A DNA stretch of 64,000 nucleotides from Rhytidiadelphus loreus (GCA_947034895.1 OX344764.1:6634001-6698000), one strand, 5' to 3'. Shown: positions 23,269-33,501, counted from the stretch's first letter. Numbers and translations: made by a program. Notes: a model not told the origin generated them from the sequence alone.

Positions 23269-24131
23269 ATGTATGGTCTCTATTATTATGGCCTTACTGA
23301 CCCGCATGCATCCCAAAAACTTCGAGAAATGGCGAAGTATGGCAGTAAATTAGACATCAACGATTTCTGCCATGAAAACTCGCCATATCTTCCAGATTAT
23401 GAGCGACCTCGTAACCTTCAAACTCCAGATGTGGACTCGGAGTCCACACCCTCAATTGATGGAAATGCGGGTGTGTCAAGGGCGGATCGGGATTTTCTTG
23501 GTGACGAGGGTGCTTCCAATCTCGGCATCAATGAATACGGAACAAATACAAATATTGTTCGAGGAGGAAATGTGGAAGAATCCCACGTACAGGACAAGGG
23601 CCCCGAATCCGCCTCCAAAGGAATCCAAGACTCCGGAGCGGATACGCGGAGGAAAAAGAAGATCGGAAAGAAGCCCTTGGAGGAGATCATACCGGACATC
23701 ATAATCAGTGATGTGGAGGACTCCTATTCCGATATGGAGGACTTCAACTATGATGGTCCGGATGATGGTGGCGCGGGTCCATCACGGGGCACCCATTCTC
23801 CAAACGCACCTGCAGAGGCACACCCTGGCCATACTCCCGAGTCCAGGGAGCCTTCAGACCCAACTCATGTTCCTCTCCATCCTGTGAAGCAGGAGCTCAA
23901 GGATTTTTGGAGGCAGAGAGAGGAGAGGAAGGCCTTCAAGAGGGCAGAGCAGTCAAGAAGAAGGGAAGAGGAGCTGGCGGAGAAGGAGGCATTGAAGAAA
24001 GAACTAGAGAAATTGCGTGAAGAGAATGTTTCTCTGAGAACGCGATCACAAGACCCCTCTGCCTCTCATCCTGATGCCCATGACGCTGGTGGTGCATTAG
24101 AAGCCATAGGTCAGCAGACCGCCGAGAAGGA

Positions 24132-24332
24132 TTATCCTCGAGTCGAAGATGATCCTCTCCCACCTGTCGAAGACGATATTGTTCCCCCTTCTCCGCCTCC
24201 ATTGGAACAAGAGCAGGTGTCCAATCTTCTAGTTGATAGAACAGATCAACAGATCCAGGAAGAGAGAGCTCCCCTTGGAACTGGAACAGAGGGAGCTGAT
24301 AGTGCTCTGGATTATCCTCGGGGCGAGGATAA
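24132..24332 (+). repeat. two palindromes inside coding exon 3
   Basis: Copies at 24132-24152 (partly decayed) and 24312-24332 (near-perfect) lie in frame in the coding sequence. There they encode DYPRVEDD and DYPRGEDN. The 21-bp length keeps the frame. Confidence 0.8.
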
Positions 24333-24588
24333 TTTGAGCCAGCCGCCTGCATTGGAGGTGCAAGCGGAGTCGGTCCCGGAGACACAGGAAGTGGGTGACG
24401 TTGTTCCAGATCCCATCCCCCCTCCACCTGAGCCACGAGTACCGGAGGTGGAGATAGAGTTTGAAAATCCCCCGGACGACGACGACGAGACTGTCGACTA
24501 CGGGGAATATTTGGATGAGGACGCCGGAACCCTGGAGTTCGGTCAGGTACACTCCCCTCCATCGTCAGATCCCTACGATATTTCATGA

Positions 24589-25091
24589 TTGAGTCTGTCG
24601 AATGTGATGTGATGGATGTTTGTTTTGGCTTCCATCATGTTCATATTCCCAGTGAGAGACTCTCATGCCAATTCCTTCTGTCTGACAGGAGGGAGTGGAC
24701 AGTCTCTAATTGTGAAGCGTGGACGGACTACCACTCTATGACTACGTTTGTAGCATAGTGTAGATACCGGAACGGAGTGTAGTTGGTACTTGTATACAAT
24801 CGGCTAGAGATCAACAAAACCGTTAGACCGGGTGTATCATAAATTATTTTGAAATAAATATATGTCAAACTTTTCTTCAATGCGTGTAGTGTCTAATGAA
24901 TTGATATTGCCCATGTTTGTGCCCAGCGCGGACAACTTAGAAGTGTGCACCGCCTGTTGGCACTCAAACAATCACTTAATGGAGGGGTTCTGCAGTCACT
25001 TAGTGGGGTTCAATGCTTTTCACCGTTTTATGGGTCGCCTGATTCTGCCTTTCAACAGGTAACTACATCTCTTTCGTGTTGTGTTTGATCA
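24589..25091. other. intergenic or intron between B cargo genes
   Basis: Holds a 66-codon ORF (24862-25062) with CxxCW...H..H character but no recognisable family. It ends with an acceptor-like TTTGATCAG at 25083-25091. Confidence 0.4.
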
Positions 25092-25914
25092 GGTAGTAAC
25101 GGCAGGTCGAAAAAACAGAGTGCCGCGGAGTGTGTCCTCGTTAGTGGTCCAACCGCGACAGAAGTGGTTGAATATCGTGTTCGATTTGAACGGAGTGCTG
25201 TGTGAGAGCCAGGGTCAAGGGCCCCATAAGAAGAAAAAACATTACACAGTCCGAGATAATGTATTCTCCCATCGAACCCCAACCCTCATTGGGACGAAGG
25301 CCGTCTTCGTTCGTCCCAATGTGCGCGAGTTCTTAGACGAGGTTTCAAAGATTTCGAATCGCGTCGTAGTTTGGAGCTCCATGTTCAAGAAGACGGTGGA
25401 ACCCGTTGCGAGTTTCCTATTCCAGAACTGCAAGGCTCCCTACCACATCCTAGGTCAGGACAACTGCAGGAGGGTAGAAACCTCGGAAGGAAAATTTCTT
25501 CATCAGGCTGGGAGTCCGTGGAAGACTCTGCTCTTCAAAGTGCTTGATGAGAAATTGTTCCTAGACCCTCAGGATCCCAACTCATTCAACAAGGACAATA
25601 CCATTCTCATCGATGATTCTCCGCAAAAGGGCATCCTCAATGAGAATGGGAATTGCATATACCTTGAGAGTTGGAACCCGTACATGCGTGGAGACAATGT
25701 GCTCGTCGGCACTCTCATTCCGTGGCTGAAGAACCTACACGAGGAGTGTCCACTCGGACGCCTTCGTGAGTTTGTAGATCGGAACCGCATAGGTGTGGCG
25801 CCCTTGGTCGCATCAGACGATCAAGCCAATTATATATTGGATGGGATGAGGATGTCCGCGAAGGCATTCGAGTCGCGATTTGTGTTGCGGGGGATGAATC
25901 TAGTGATTGAATAA
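25092..25914 (+). CDS. FCP1/NLI-interacting-factor-like HAD phosphatase (element B cargo)
   Basis: Intact reading frame of ~273 codons to TAA. No ATG precedes the domain, so an upstream exon must supply the start; the TTTGATCAG acceptor at 25091 is the likely junction. The FCP1-homology fold is clear: motif I FDLNGVLCES, then FVRPNVREFLDEVSKI, motif II VVVWSSMFKKTVE, and motif III ILIDDSPQKG with NCIYLESW. Total length and order fit small C-terminal-domain phosphatases. Motif I is DLNGV rather than DxDx(T/V), so the general acid/base Asp is Asn; activity is uncertain. Known family members dephosphorylate the RNA polymerase II CTD or other phosphoserine proteins in the nucleus. Unlike its neighbours it has no internal stop. 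A more degenerate relative sits in CACTA element A (1172-3229). Confidence 0.7.
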
Positions 25915-26109
25915 GAGAGACGAAGGAAGAAGTAGACTTCTCAATGTCTCAGTCAATCATAGAACTCGTTGTACATTATTTTTGTGAATACGGATTTTCA
26001 TGTACATTTCATTCTTGTGAATTAGTAAAATTTTGAACTTGTAATCAAGTTTTCTGGCCTCTTTTGGTTGTACTGTTTTGTTCAACATGTGTTTGTTTTC
26101 TATGTTGAG

Positions 26110-26278
26110 TTATCTTTGGGTCGAGGATAATTGTGGTTGATGTCTGTTATCTTTGGGTCGAGGATAATTGTGGTTGATGTCTGTTATCTTTGGGTCGAGG
26201 ATAATTGTGGTTGATGTGTATTATCTTTGGGACGAGGATAATTGTGAAGGATGTGTTTTATCTTTGGGTCGAGGATAA
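26110..26278. repeat. palindrome array 3, five units of 37 bp
   Basis: Starts at 26110, 26147, 26184, 26221 and 26258. The left arm is TTATCTTTG and the right arm CGAGGATAA. Relative to the perfect form the left arm has two C-to-T changes, which leave G.U pairs if transcribed. The array probably lies in an intron ending at the acceptor TTGCTGTAG (26305-26313). Confidence 0.88.
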
Positions 26279-26313
26279 TTGTGAAAGATGTTTTGACACT
26301 GCCATTGCTGTAG

Positions 26314-27237
26314 GTTGGAGGATCCATTCTACACTTTCTTCAACAGAGGGAACCACTGACGAGGAGCTTGCTGTCTGGATCGGATGTGTCACTTTCAATG
26401 AGGTCCGGCTCGATTGGAGGGAGCTTCGTGCCGTCCTCCTATTCTAAGCCTAACTTCCTGGGCTCGGCCACCGATGCGGCTTCGGCGGCCATCAACTTCT
26501 CGAAGGGGAATATGGAGGAAGGCGTGGTAGATAGCCCATCTAGTCGGGGTCTTGTGAGGACACCGATTTGCTCACCATCGCCGATGAAGAGGGCCAGCTC
26601 CACCCCAAGTCGTTTGCGTTCACAGTCGCCGACTTTGCGAACGCCAAACATCCTGCATAGGAAATTGTATGCGGATGACGAAGACTGGGGTATGGATCCT
26701 TGTCTCGAGGATGGAATACTGTTGCCGGTGTCGATCGCACATCAGGCTGTGCAGAGCAAGGAATTCAATATAGATCCGAAGGTTGGGGATCCAATCAATG
26801 CGGTACCGTTGGGTGCATGCACTGCACAGCAGCTTCCACGCCTCGTTGAGATTCCTATCTCGTTTCCCTCAAAATCCGTGGGCGGAGTATCTTTGCCTTC
26901 TGTTGTACCTATTTCCCACCGAACGACTCTTGGAGACCTACGGCGGACAAATTATACACGATCGACAACAACTGCCGATCCGTACATAAGCACTGTGAAT
27001 AGATCGATACCCCGGCTGCCTCCTCGAGGTTCTAGGTCTCTTTCCAATACCGAGATTCCGCGACGTGAACGAAAACGGAAGAGAGAGGCCAAGGATTTAA
27101 TGATGATGGGGATGTTCAATACTTTCAGTAAATACAGTGGATCACCCAAGTCTTCTCGACGCGAGGATATCTTCAGAGGATTGGCCAAGTTGAAAGCCTT
27201 GGAGGCAGCCAAGGAGGCAACAAATAGCAGTTCTTAA
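26314..27237 (+). CDS. basic Ser/Arg-rich protein, terminal exon (element B cargo)
   Basis: The frame is open from the acceptor TTGCTGTAG at 26313 through 307 codons to TAA. The first half is Ser/Pro/Arg-rich with SPSPMKRASSTPSRL and RLRSQSPTL, typical of phosphorylated nuclear proteins. The C-terminus has a bipartite basic patch (RRERKRKREAKDL) likely to be a nuclear signal, followed by a helical tail. I recognise no family. The first exon was not found; it could be a 3' exon of the FCP1-like gene by alternative splicing or a separate gene. It is intact over this exon. Confidence 0.5.
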   Translation, partial: VGGSILHFLQQREPLTRSLLSGSDVSLSMRSGSIGGSFVPSSYSKPNFLGSATDAASAAINFSKGNMEEGVVDSPSSRGLVRTPICSPSPMKRASSTPSRLRSQSPTLRTPNILHRKLYADDEDWGMDPCLEDGILLPVSIAHQAVQSKEFNIDPKVGDPINAVPLGACTAQQLPRLVEIPISFPSKSVGGVSLPSVVPISHRTTLGDLRRTNYTRSTTTADPYISTVNRSIPRLPPRGSRSLSNTEIPRRERKRKREAKDLMMMGMFNTFSKYSGSPKSSRREDIFRGLAKLKALEAAKEATNSSS

Positions 27238-27683
27238 TCCAAGAACGATGGTTTGCCGAGTGATCCTCGTTCATAGTGGTCTTCTTTTTGTAGAAGGATC
27301 ATTACTATTAATAGAATAGTCATTCATATACAAAAACCAATTTTTAGTAAGGGTGAGTGCTCTTTGTGTGCACATAGCCTCTACATTTTTACACAAGACA
27401 TTCAATCATTAGAATTAGCAAGATTAGATATACCGGGAAGTGAAGTATATAGAGAAGTGAGAGAAGTTGATTCAAGTAAATTCATGTTCTTCAATGTAAA
27501 GGGACCCGCTTTTATAAATATTACATTTTATTACACAACTCATGTGGAGTTCCATTTTGCACGTTCACGTTTCTTAATTGTTTTGGTGTGGAATTGCTCT
27601 TAGCCTTCTACCGATTTGCCTATTTTTATCTTCGCCTTCAACAATTTATCTTTGAATGGAGGAGCCTTAAGTTCTCAAAATGA
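27238..27683. other. right subterminal region of B
   Basis: No gene. Half-palindromes (TTTTTATCTTCG at ~27625, TTTATCTTTG at ~27648) occur close to the TIR. Confidence 0.5.
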
Positions 27684-27715
27684 CCATATTGTCTCAATTT
27701 AATGAATATGGCCTT
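27684..27715 (-). repeat. right TIR of element B
   Basis: Inverted copy of 9270-9301 with one mismatch (A for G). Confidence 0.75.
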
Positions 27716-28650
27716 AAGGAAGAAGAATGTCACAAGTTTCGTGAAAGGAGGACCACATTCGAGCATGGCGTTTCCATATGTCGAAGCTGCTGTAAGTGTT
27801 TACTCGTCTGTGACAGTATAAAATACTTCTGCGTATCAAAGAACTCAATTGCTAGAAACCCTTGAAGAACTGAAGAAGCAATTGGCAATGTACCCTTTCT
27901 GTGTATTACTGTATTCGAAGTTCTTTAAGGCATCATATTTGACTTTACTGCGGCGTTCTGAAATCGACGTTTCATTATTGATGCGGATGCTATCGTTCAT
28001 ACGGACAAATTTTATTCAAAAATTAGTATTACAGTGCATGTAGTTTATGATAAGATAGAAAGTGTGTGCATTTCCTTCACAGGAGGAATAGAGGATGTCC
28101 ATGTACTTTAATTGCATTGAGGTATACGTACACTGTCTGTCACTATTCGCATAGTTTGGTTTCGTTTTTCTCTAGTAATCATTTGTACGACTAGTCTGAC
28201 ACTGAAAAGACATTTTTTTGTTTATTTGTAAGAATATGATTTCATAAATTATGTAAGAGGGTTTCCTACTGCATTTGAAAGGAGTTCTATCAATGTACAA
28301 GAGTTATGTCTGTTTTTCGTTTTAAGTCTGCGGATACTTTCATGTACGGAAGTCTAGTATACCATTCGAACGCCTCGAAGACGCCAGTGGAATTCAATGG
28401 CATAGGACACCGGTAATTGATTGTTTTGTAGTAGTCCCAGAACGTGAGAAAAGCATGTACTGCAGTTTTATTTGATATGTTGTTTTCTTTATTTTAAGCG
28501 AACTTACAGTTTCGGCAGTAGAAGAAAGCTCTGTTTACGTTATGGAATAGAACTAAAAACTACTTTAAATCGGGAAGTCGGTGGCGTTTTGATAGTATTT
28601 ATCCCATTTGATGTAGGTAATGAGTAATGACAGATTCTGTGGATGAAGAT
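27716..28650. other. no gene seen
   Basis: AT-rich DNA flanking element B. Short ORFs of 60-64 codons have no recognisable features. Confidence 0.5.
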
Positions 28651-28654
28651 TCCG

Positions 28655-30160
28655 ACCTGAGGGTGCAGCCTTGCAGGCCAGCACACAGACCTCTCGGCCC
28701 CGAGGGCTACCTGTCCATGCTGGTGTGCTTGCTCGCGGGCTACCAGTCCATGCTGGTGACCTTGCTCGCGGGCCATTGGACATCGGGTCCAATTTTTATT
28801 TTTTGGTAAGAGTGTTGCCTTGCAGGCTTGCACACAGACCTCTTGGCCCCAAGGGCTACCTGTCCACGCTGGTGACCTTGCTCGCGGGCTAGTGGTGATC
28901 CGGTTCCAATTTTCATTTTTTAGTAAGGGTGTAGCCTTGCAGGCCAGCACCCAGACCTCTCGGCCCCGAGCGCTACCTATCCGCGTTGGTGTGTTTGCTC
29001 GCGGGCTAGTAGTGATCCGGTTCCAATTTTTATTTTTTGGTAAAGGTGCAGCCTTGCAGGCCAGCACCCAGACCTCTCGGCCCCGAGGACTACTTGTCCA
29101 GACTGGTGACCTTGTTCGCGGGCCACTGGACATCGGGTCCAATTTTTATTTTTTGGTAAGAGTGTTGCCTTGCAGGCGTGCACACAGACCTCGCGGCCCC
29201 GAGGGCTACCTGTCCACGCTGGTGACCTTGCTCGCGGGCCAGTGGTGATCCGGTTTCAAATTTCATTTTTTTGTAAGGGTGCAGCCTTGCACGGCAGCAC
29301 CCAGACCTCTCGGCCCCGAGGGCTACCTGTCCACGCTGGTGACCTTGCTCGCGGGCCAATGGTGATCTGGTTCCAATTCTCATTTTTTGGTAAGGGTGCA
29401 GCCTTGTAGGCCAGCACCCAGACCTCTCGGCCCCGAGCGCTACCTGTCCGCGCTGGTGTGTTTGCTCGCGGGCCATTGGACGTCGGGTCCAATTTTTATT
29501 TTTTGGTAAGGGTGCAGCCTTGCAAGCCAGCACCCAGACCGCTCGGCTTCGAGGGCTATCTGTCCACGCTGGTGACCTTGCTCGCAGGCCAGTGGTGATC
29601 CGGTTCCAATTTTCATTTCTTTATAAGGATGCAGCCTTGGAGGCCAGCACCCAGACCTCTCGGCCTCGAGGGCTACCTGTCCACGCTAGTGACCTTACCT
29701 GCGGGCTAGTGGTGATCCGGTTCCAATTTTCATTTCTTTGTAAGGATGCAGCCTTGGAGGCCAGCACCCAGACCTCTCGGCCTCGAGGGCTACCTGTCCA
29801 CGCTAGTGACCTTACCTGCGGGCTAGTGGTGATCCGGTTCCTATTTTTATTTTTTGGTAAGGGTGTAGCCTTGCAGGCCAGCACCCAGACCTCTCGGCCC
29901 CGAGGGCTACCTTTCCGCGCTGGTGACCTTGCTCGCGGGCCACTGGACGTTGGGTCCAATTTTTATTTTTTGGTAAGGGTGCAGCCTTGCAGGCCAGTAC
30001 CCAGACCTCTCGGCCCCGAGGGCTACCTGTCCACGCTGGTGTGCTTGCTCGCGGGCCAATGGTGATCTGGTTCCAATTCTCATTTTTTGGTAAAGGTGCA
30101 GCCTTGCAGGCCAGCACCCAGACCTCTCGGCCCCGAGGACTACTTGTCCAAACTGGTATG
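28655..30160 (+). repeat. 117-bp satellite array 1, ~12 units
   Basis: The landmark CTTGCTCGCGGG recurs every 116-117 bp from 28729 to 30042, after one short 32-bp unit. Two subtypes alternate: GTGGTGATCCGGTTCC and TTGGACATCGGGTCC. Each unit also has GGTAAGGGTGCAGCCTTGCAG, which looks like a splice donor and acceptor back to back, and the near-palindrome CTCGGCCCCGAG. The unit is 39 codons and open in several frames on both strands, giving spurious ORFs. Confidence 0.92.
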
Positions 30161-30290
30161 AGCTCCAAATTCGTCACTTGGGACTCATTGTTTTCTTTTT
30201 TTTAGTTTATTACAAATTAAGGCATAAAGTAGTACAAAAAGCCCAAAAAAGAGTGTAGAACCAAAATAGGTATGTCACGTTGTCGCACTG
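30161..30290 (+). repeat. conserved tail of the satellite block
   Basis: About 120 bp (GGGACTCATTGTTTTC ... GTAGAACCAAAATAGGTATGTCACGT) is repeated almost exactly at 57372-57497 after the other satellite array. Satellite plus tail is therefore one mobile or duplicated unit. Confidence 0.8.
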
Positions 30291-30422
30291 TAAATGCGTA
30301 CATAGTGTAAAAATGCATAGTAATACATTATTTCCATAGATTTGATTTTAATAATATAAAAATAAAGATGACATCATCCTTAGTAGCTTCAAGATGACGC
30401 CTTTTCACGATGACATGAGCCA

Positions 30423-30431
30423 TCTATATAA
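30423..30431 (+). promoter_or_regulatory. TATA box
   Basis: CTATATAAG lies ~70 bp upstream of the ATG at 30502, with no upstream ATG in between. This is normal plant spacing if transcription starts near 30455. Confidence 0.45.
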
Positions 30432-30501
30432 GAATAGGTTATCATCTTAGAATGCCACCAAACTTGAAGTAGTTTCTTTATTGTATGTTATAGATTTCAG
30501 T

Positions 30502-30960
30502 ATGTCGAATTGGAGGGTTTTTTCTGAGTCTCAGGATGAGGAGCCTCTACCAGAATCGGAGTTTGAGTTTTCGTTATCTCAACTACCGGCTCAACCTCTT
30601 TAGCCGCTAGGTCTTTCATTATCGCACGAGCGTCCTCAAGATGAATCTGGGCCTTCTCGACCGCCAAAGCAACCCCGTGTGGAGCAGCGATGGCACGGGA
30701 ACCTACAACGTGGAGCTCGAGCACTAGTGATCCTGTTGCAGGTTGGGTGTGTTGAACCTGGTACCCAAGAAGTGACATTCGAAGGGAGTTTTGAAGGTCT
30801 TAACGACGATCAATACTATTGTATGGTCAGGCCTATTAAAGGGAATCGCGGTCACCAACGATGGTTAGAGGGGCCGGTCAATCCCTTGACAAAGGCGGAT
30901 CGTGTTGAGTTTGTTGCTACTACCATCAAGCGAATTCTCAAGTTCTTGAAGATGGAGTGA
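30502..30960 (+). pseudogene. small hypothetical protein, one in-frame TAG
   Basis: The frame of 152 codons runs from ATG to TGA and is broken only by TAG at 30601-30603 (L[Q]PLGLS if CAG). The N-terminal third is acidic and Gln/Pro-rich. The C-terminal ~90 residues have a folded feel (QRWHGNLQRGARALVILLQV, then YYCMVRPIKG and FVATTIKRILKFLKM). I do not recognise it. Upstream there is a TATA-like site. It may be the protein of a small element lying between the satellite and the 4-kb repeat. Confidence 0.4.
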
Positions 30961-32358
30961 AGTTTCTTTGAAGACTTTAGTTTTTTACCTTTGAGAAGAC
31001 ATTTATTTTATGTTAGTTGTTTGTAGATTTCATTTTGGGTGTTGAAAATAGAGAAAGAAAAGATAGAAAGGAATTAATGAAATAGTTTTCCTTCTAGGTG
31101 AACTTGAAGTGAATTTTCTTTCTAAGATAAAGATAAAGAGATAGTTGTGGGGTCAAATAAGGGCTCAATTATTAATGTGAGAGCTTTGGGAGTGAGTTAG
31201 GGGCTGACCCCACTTGTTTGTGTGGTTAGAATAGAGATAAGGTGGAGAAAAAAGGGAACACTATTCATCTTCTCTCCCGTTGTGAGTTTAGGAAGGCCCG
31301 AATGTTTGAGGGCCCATTGTGTTGTGAATTTGAAGGATTTTGAAATGAAATTTGGAGGTGTTGTGTATCATGGTGTTTAGTTTCCAAATTGATCTCACTT
31401 TCTTGATTTGGAGTTGTGAAGCAAAAGTTGTGCTAGTTTGAGTGGAGGGAGGTTTGTTGCCTTTAAAATTAAGAGGCAGAGACTTCGACCGACCATAAAA
31501 GACGGACAGGTTCTTGTTTTGCCATGAATTTGGAGGGAGTGTAGGAAATTGTGTTAGCTTTTCATGAAGCTATCATTCGTTCTGTTTGGAGTTTGTATGA
31601 GAAAGTTGTGAGTGTGGAAGCGAAGGAAGGTCTGCTGCCTTTCCCTTCTCAAGGCCGAAACTTTGGATGGCCATAGAGGTTGGATAGAGTCTTAGAATTG
31701 TATGAAATTTGGAGGAGAAGTAGATGATTGTTTTAGCTTTCCGAAAAGCTATCATTTAGTTCATTTGGAGTTATAGATCAACAGAGACACTCATCCAAAG
31801 ATCAGCTTGGGAGTTGGAGTTGGAGTTGGAGTTGGAGTTGGAGTTGGAGTTGGAGTTGGAGTTGGAGTTGAAGGAGTTGGAGTTGAAGGAGTTGGAAGAC
31901 TTGTGTGTTTGTGTGTGTGTGGCTTGTGGCTTTATAAATTTCATTTTATTGTTGCGGGCAGTTTGGTTCACACCAATACTAGCCTCATTTGGTGTTGTGG
32001 ATGCGACGAAGTGGGGTTAATTGCCCACATGGTCGAGACTTTTATGTTGTTCCCACTGGTGAGGCAAGTTTGTTGGTCACCGTGGGTTTGAAATTTAGGA
32101 TCCAATCCCTCGGACGGCTCAGCTCATGGTCTGGCCGTCCCGTTTTACACGTCCGAAGCCTGTGGTTTCTTATCACCCTACCTTAACCCTTGGCCTATTT
32201 AGAAACACAACAGAATAGGACAACGAGTAGCAGTTTGAAGATTTGAAGACTCGAAGATTTGAAGATTCGACAAGTTATAATTTATTTCATTCCCGAGCCA
32301 TTTCTAGTCGCAGCCAGAATCCTCGTGATTTCCCGAGGCAAACTCTCTCTACACGACA
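30961..32358. other. non-coding with ~170-bp diverged repeats
   Basis: Three diverged units (near 31330, 31500 and 31680) share AATTTGGAGG, GTTAGCTTT, AAGCTATCATT and TTTGGAGTT in the same order. From 32225 there is a short GAAGATTTGAAGACTC duplication. No gene is seen. Confidence 0.55.
31808..31902 (+). repeat. (GGAGTT)n microsatellite
   Basis: About 14 units of the hexamer GGAGTT, a few interrupted by GAA. It gives artificial Gly-Val and Glu-Leu ORFs. Confidence 0.95.
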
Positions 32359-33501
32359 ACGTACCAATATAGCATTTGGTCATAAATAGCCTTTTACCCA
32401 TAGATTACCCATAAAACCCACTTGTATATAGGGTAGAACTCGTAATTAGTGGGAATCAACAGGGCTACTGGGAAATTACCCAAAATAGCCCAAAACCCTA
32501 GTGCATGTGACCATGATAGGCTAAATCAAGTCTTAGGAGAGTGGGGGAGGTCCCCACGTAAATCTCCAAAGATAGGTTCTAGTTTCCCCATTCCACCGAC
32601 GAAACATTAGGAATCCAAATTGTTAGCTTGCAGGTGTCACTTGTCCCAGACAGGCCGCATGGAGGAATCCACAGCCGCCGGATAGTGTTCTCAGATCTGG
32701 AACATGTCGAGACATCCACGGCAAAACCCATTCGCCAAGATTCCCTCACATGTGAAAGATTCCCTGACTGCTGGTGATTCAAACGAAGTCAGTTTTCACC
32801 TCGCCACCAACTGTGTGCCAGAATAGCCCAAGACTTGGCACGTGGCTTGGAGGACTCCATGAGAGGTTCCCCAAAAAGTCTCGGTTTTTTCTGATCTCCA
32901 AAGGATCTTTTTCCGAGCGGTCAACCGCCAAAGGCCACGTGGGGAAATTCATAGAAAATACCCAGGCCGCGGTAAAATCTCACTAAAAATTAGACTAGCA
33001 TCTTTTATGTTAATAACGCGCCCCGACAAATTTCATGGCGTTCCAATAGCGAGAAGCAGCCGAAACTGACAACATCCCCCCAATTAATATTTACGGCAGG
33101 ATCTTTGCGGGGTTGACCGGCGTCCCGAGAGCGTACGAAGTCGGAACGAGGACATCAAGGAGCCTTTTCTTACTCCCTAGAGCTTCCCCAACAACCCTAG
33201 CTAGTTGCCCAAGCCAAAAGAGGTAAACCCCAAAAGTTAGGTTTTTACCCTTTTAATTGGCTCTAGTTGGCACTAGTTTCCGAGGGGTTTTTTGTGATAG
33301 AAATAAGGGGTAGGGGTCTATTAGGCTAAAAATGGCATTCTGAAGCCATTGGCGCAATCCATTTGCGATTCCGAGCTAAACTCCAAAAGTTAGAAACTAG
33401 GACCAACGTAAAACCCAAGATTAGGTGAAGATCTCAAAGTTGGATGAAAATCCGGATGGATGAGGTTACTCATCGAGGGGGGGAGTGGGCCCTTGGAAAC
33501 C

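Larger units (their letters stand above)
20158..24588 (+). pseudogene. ParB-like / DNA-methyltransferase-like fusion gene, three exons, five in-frame stops
   Basis: Exons are 20158-21582, 21787-23118 and 23269-24588. Both introns are phase 0 with GT..AG ends, and the frame joins throughout (1357 residues). Stops interrupt it at 20824 (TAG), 21178 (TAA), 21490 (TAG), 22606 (TGA) and 23047 (TAG). Residues ~1-160 are unassigned; ~190-260 are basic and GR-rich. Residues ~368-385 read GGFFIINGQHSVTAAKML, which resembles the ParB/sulfiredoxin nucleotide-binding motif (NGQH..AA). Residues ~743-760 (RVAVIDF...) and ~905-930 (IYIGSKFMIAAK-MYGLYYYGL) resemble motif IV and motif I, in that order, of beta-class adenine/N4-cytosine methyltransferases. 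The C-terminus is acidic and Pro-rich with a coiled coil (EEELAEKEALKKELEKLREE). ParB domains fused to methyltransferases are known in phages and mobile DNA. Here the SAM-site glycines are poor, so the copy is decayed. Domain calls are by eye. Confidence 0.5.
9270..27715. mobile_element. giant DNA transposon B (~18.4 kb) with 32-bp TIRs
   Basis: The segments 9270-9301 and 27684-27715 are inverted copies of each other with one mismatch in 32, and they bracket a coherent gene set. On the left, minus strand, is a DUF7869-type DDE transposase. On the right, plus strand, are a ParB-like/DNA-methyltransferase-like fusion, an FCP1-like HAD protein and a basic Ser-rich protein. About 30 copies of a 21-bp palindrome lie only between 12.96 and 26.28 kb, inside these limits. 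AAGG adjoins both ends and may be a 4-bp target duplication, but local composition makes that weak. Confidence 0.7.

Noticed and set aside
28655..30160. Long ORFs on both strands with 39-residue repeats
   Set aside because: They come from a 117-bp satellite whose length is a multiple of three. Several frames are open on both strands and no frame is favoured.
31807..32091. Gly-Val and Glu-Leu repeat ORFs
   Set aside because: Produced by the (GGAGTT)n microsatellite.
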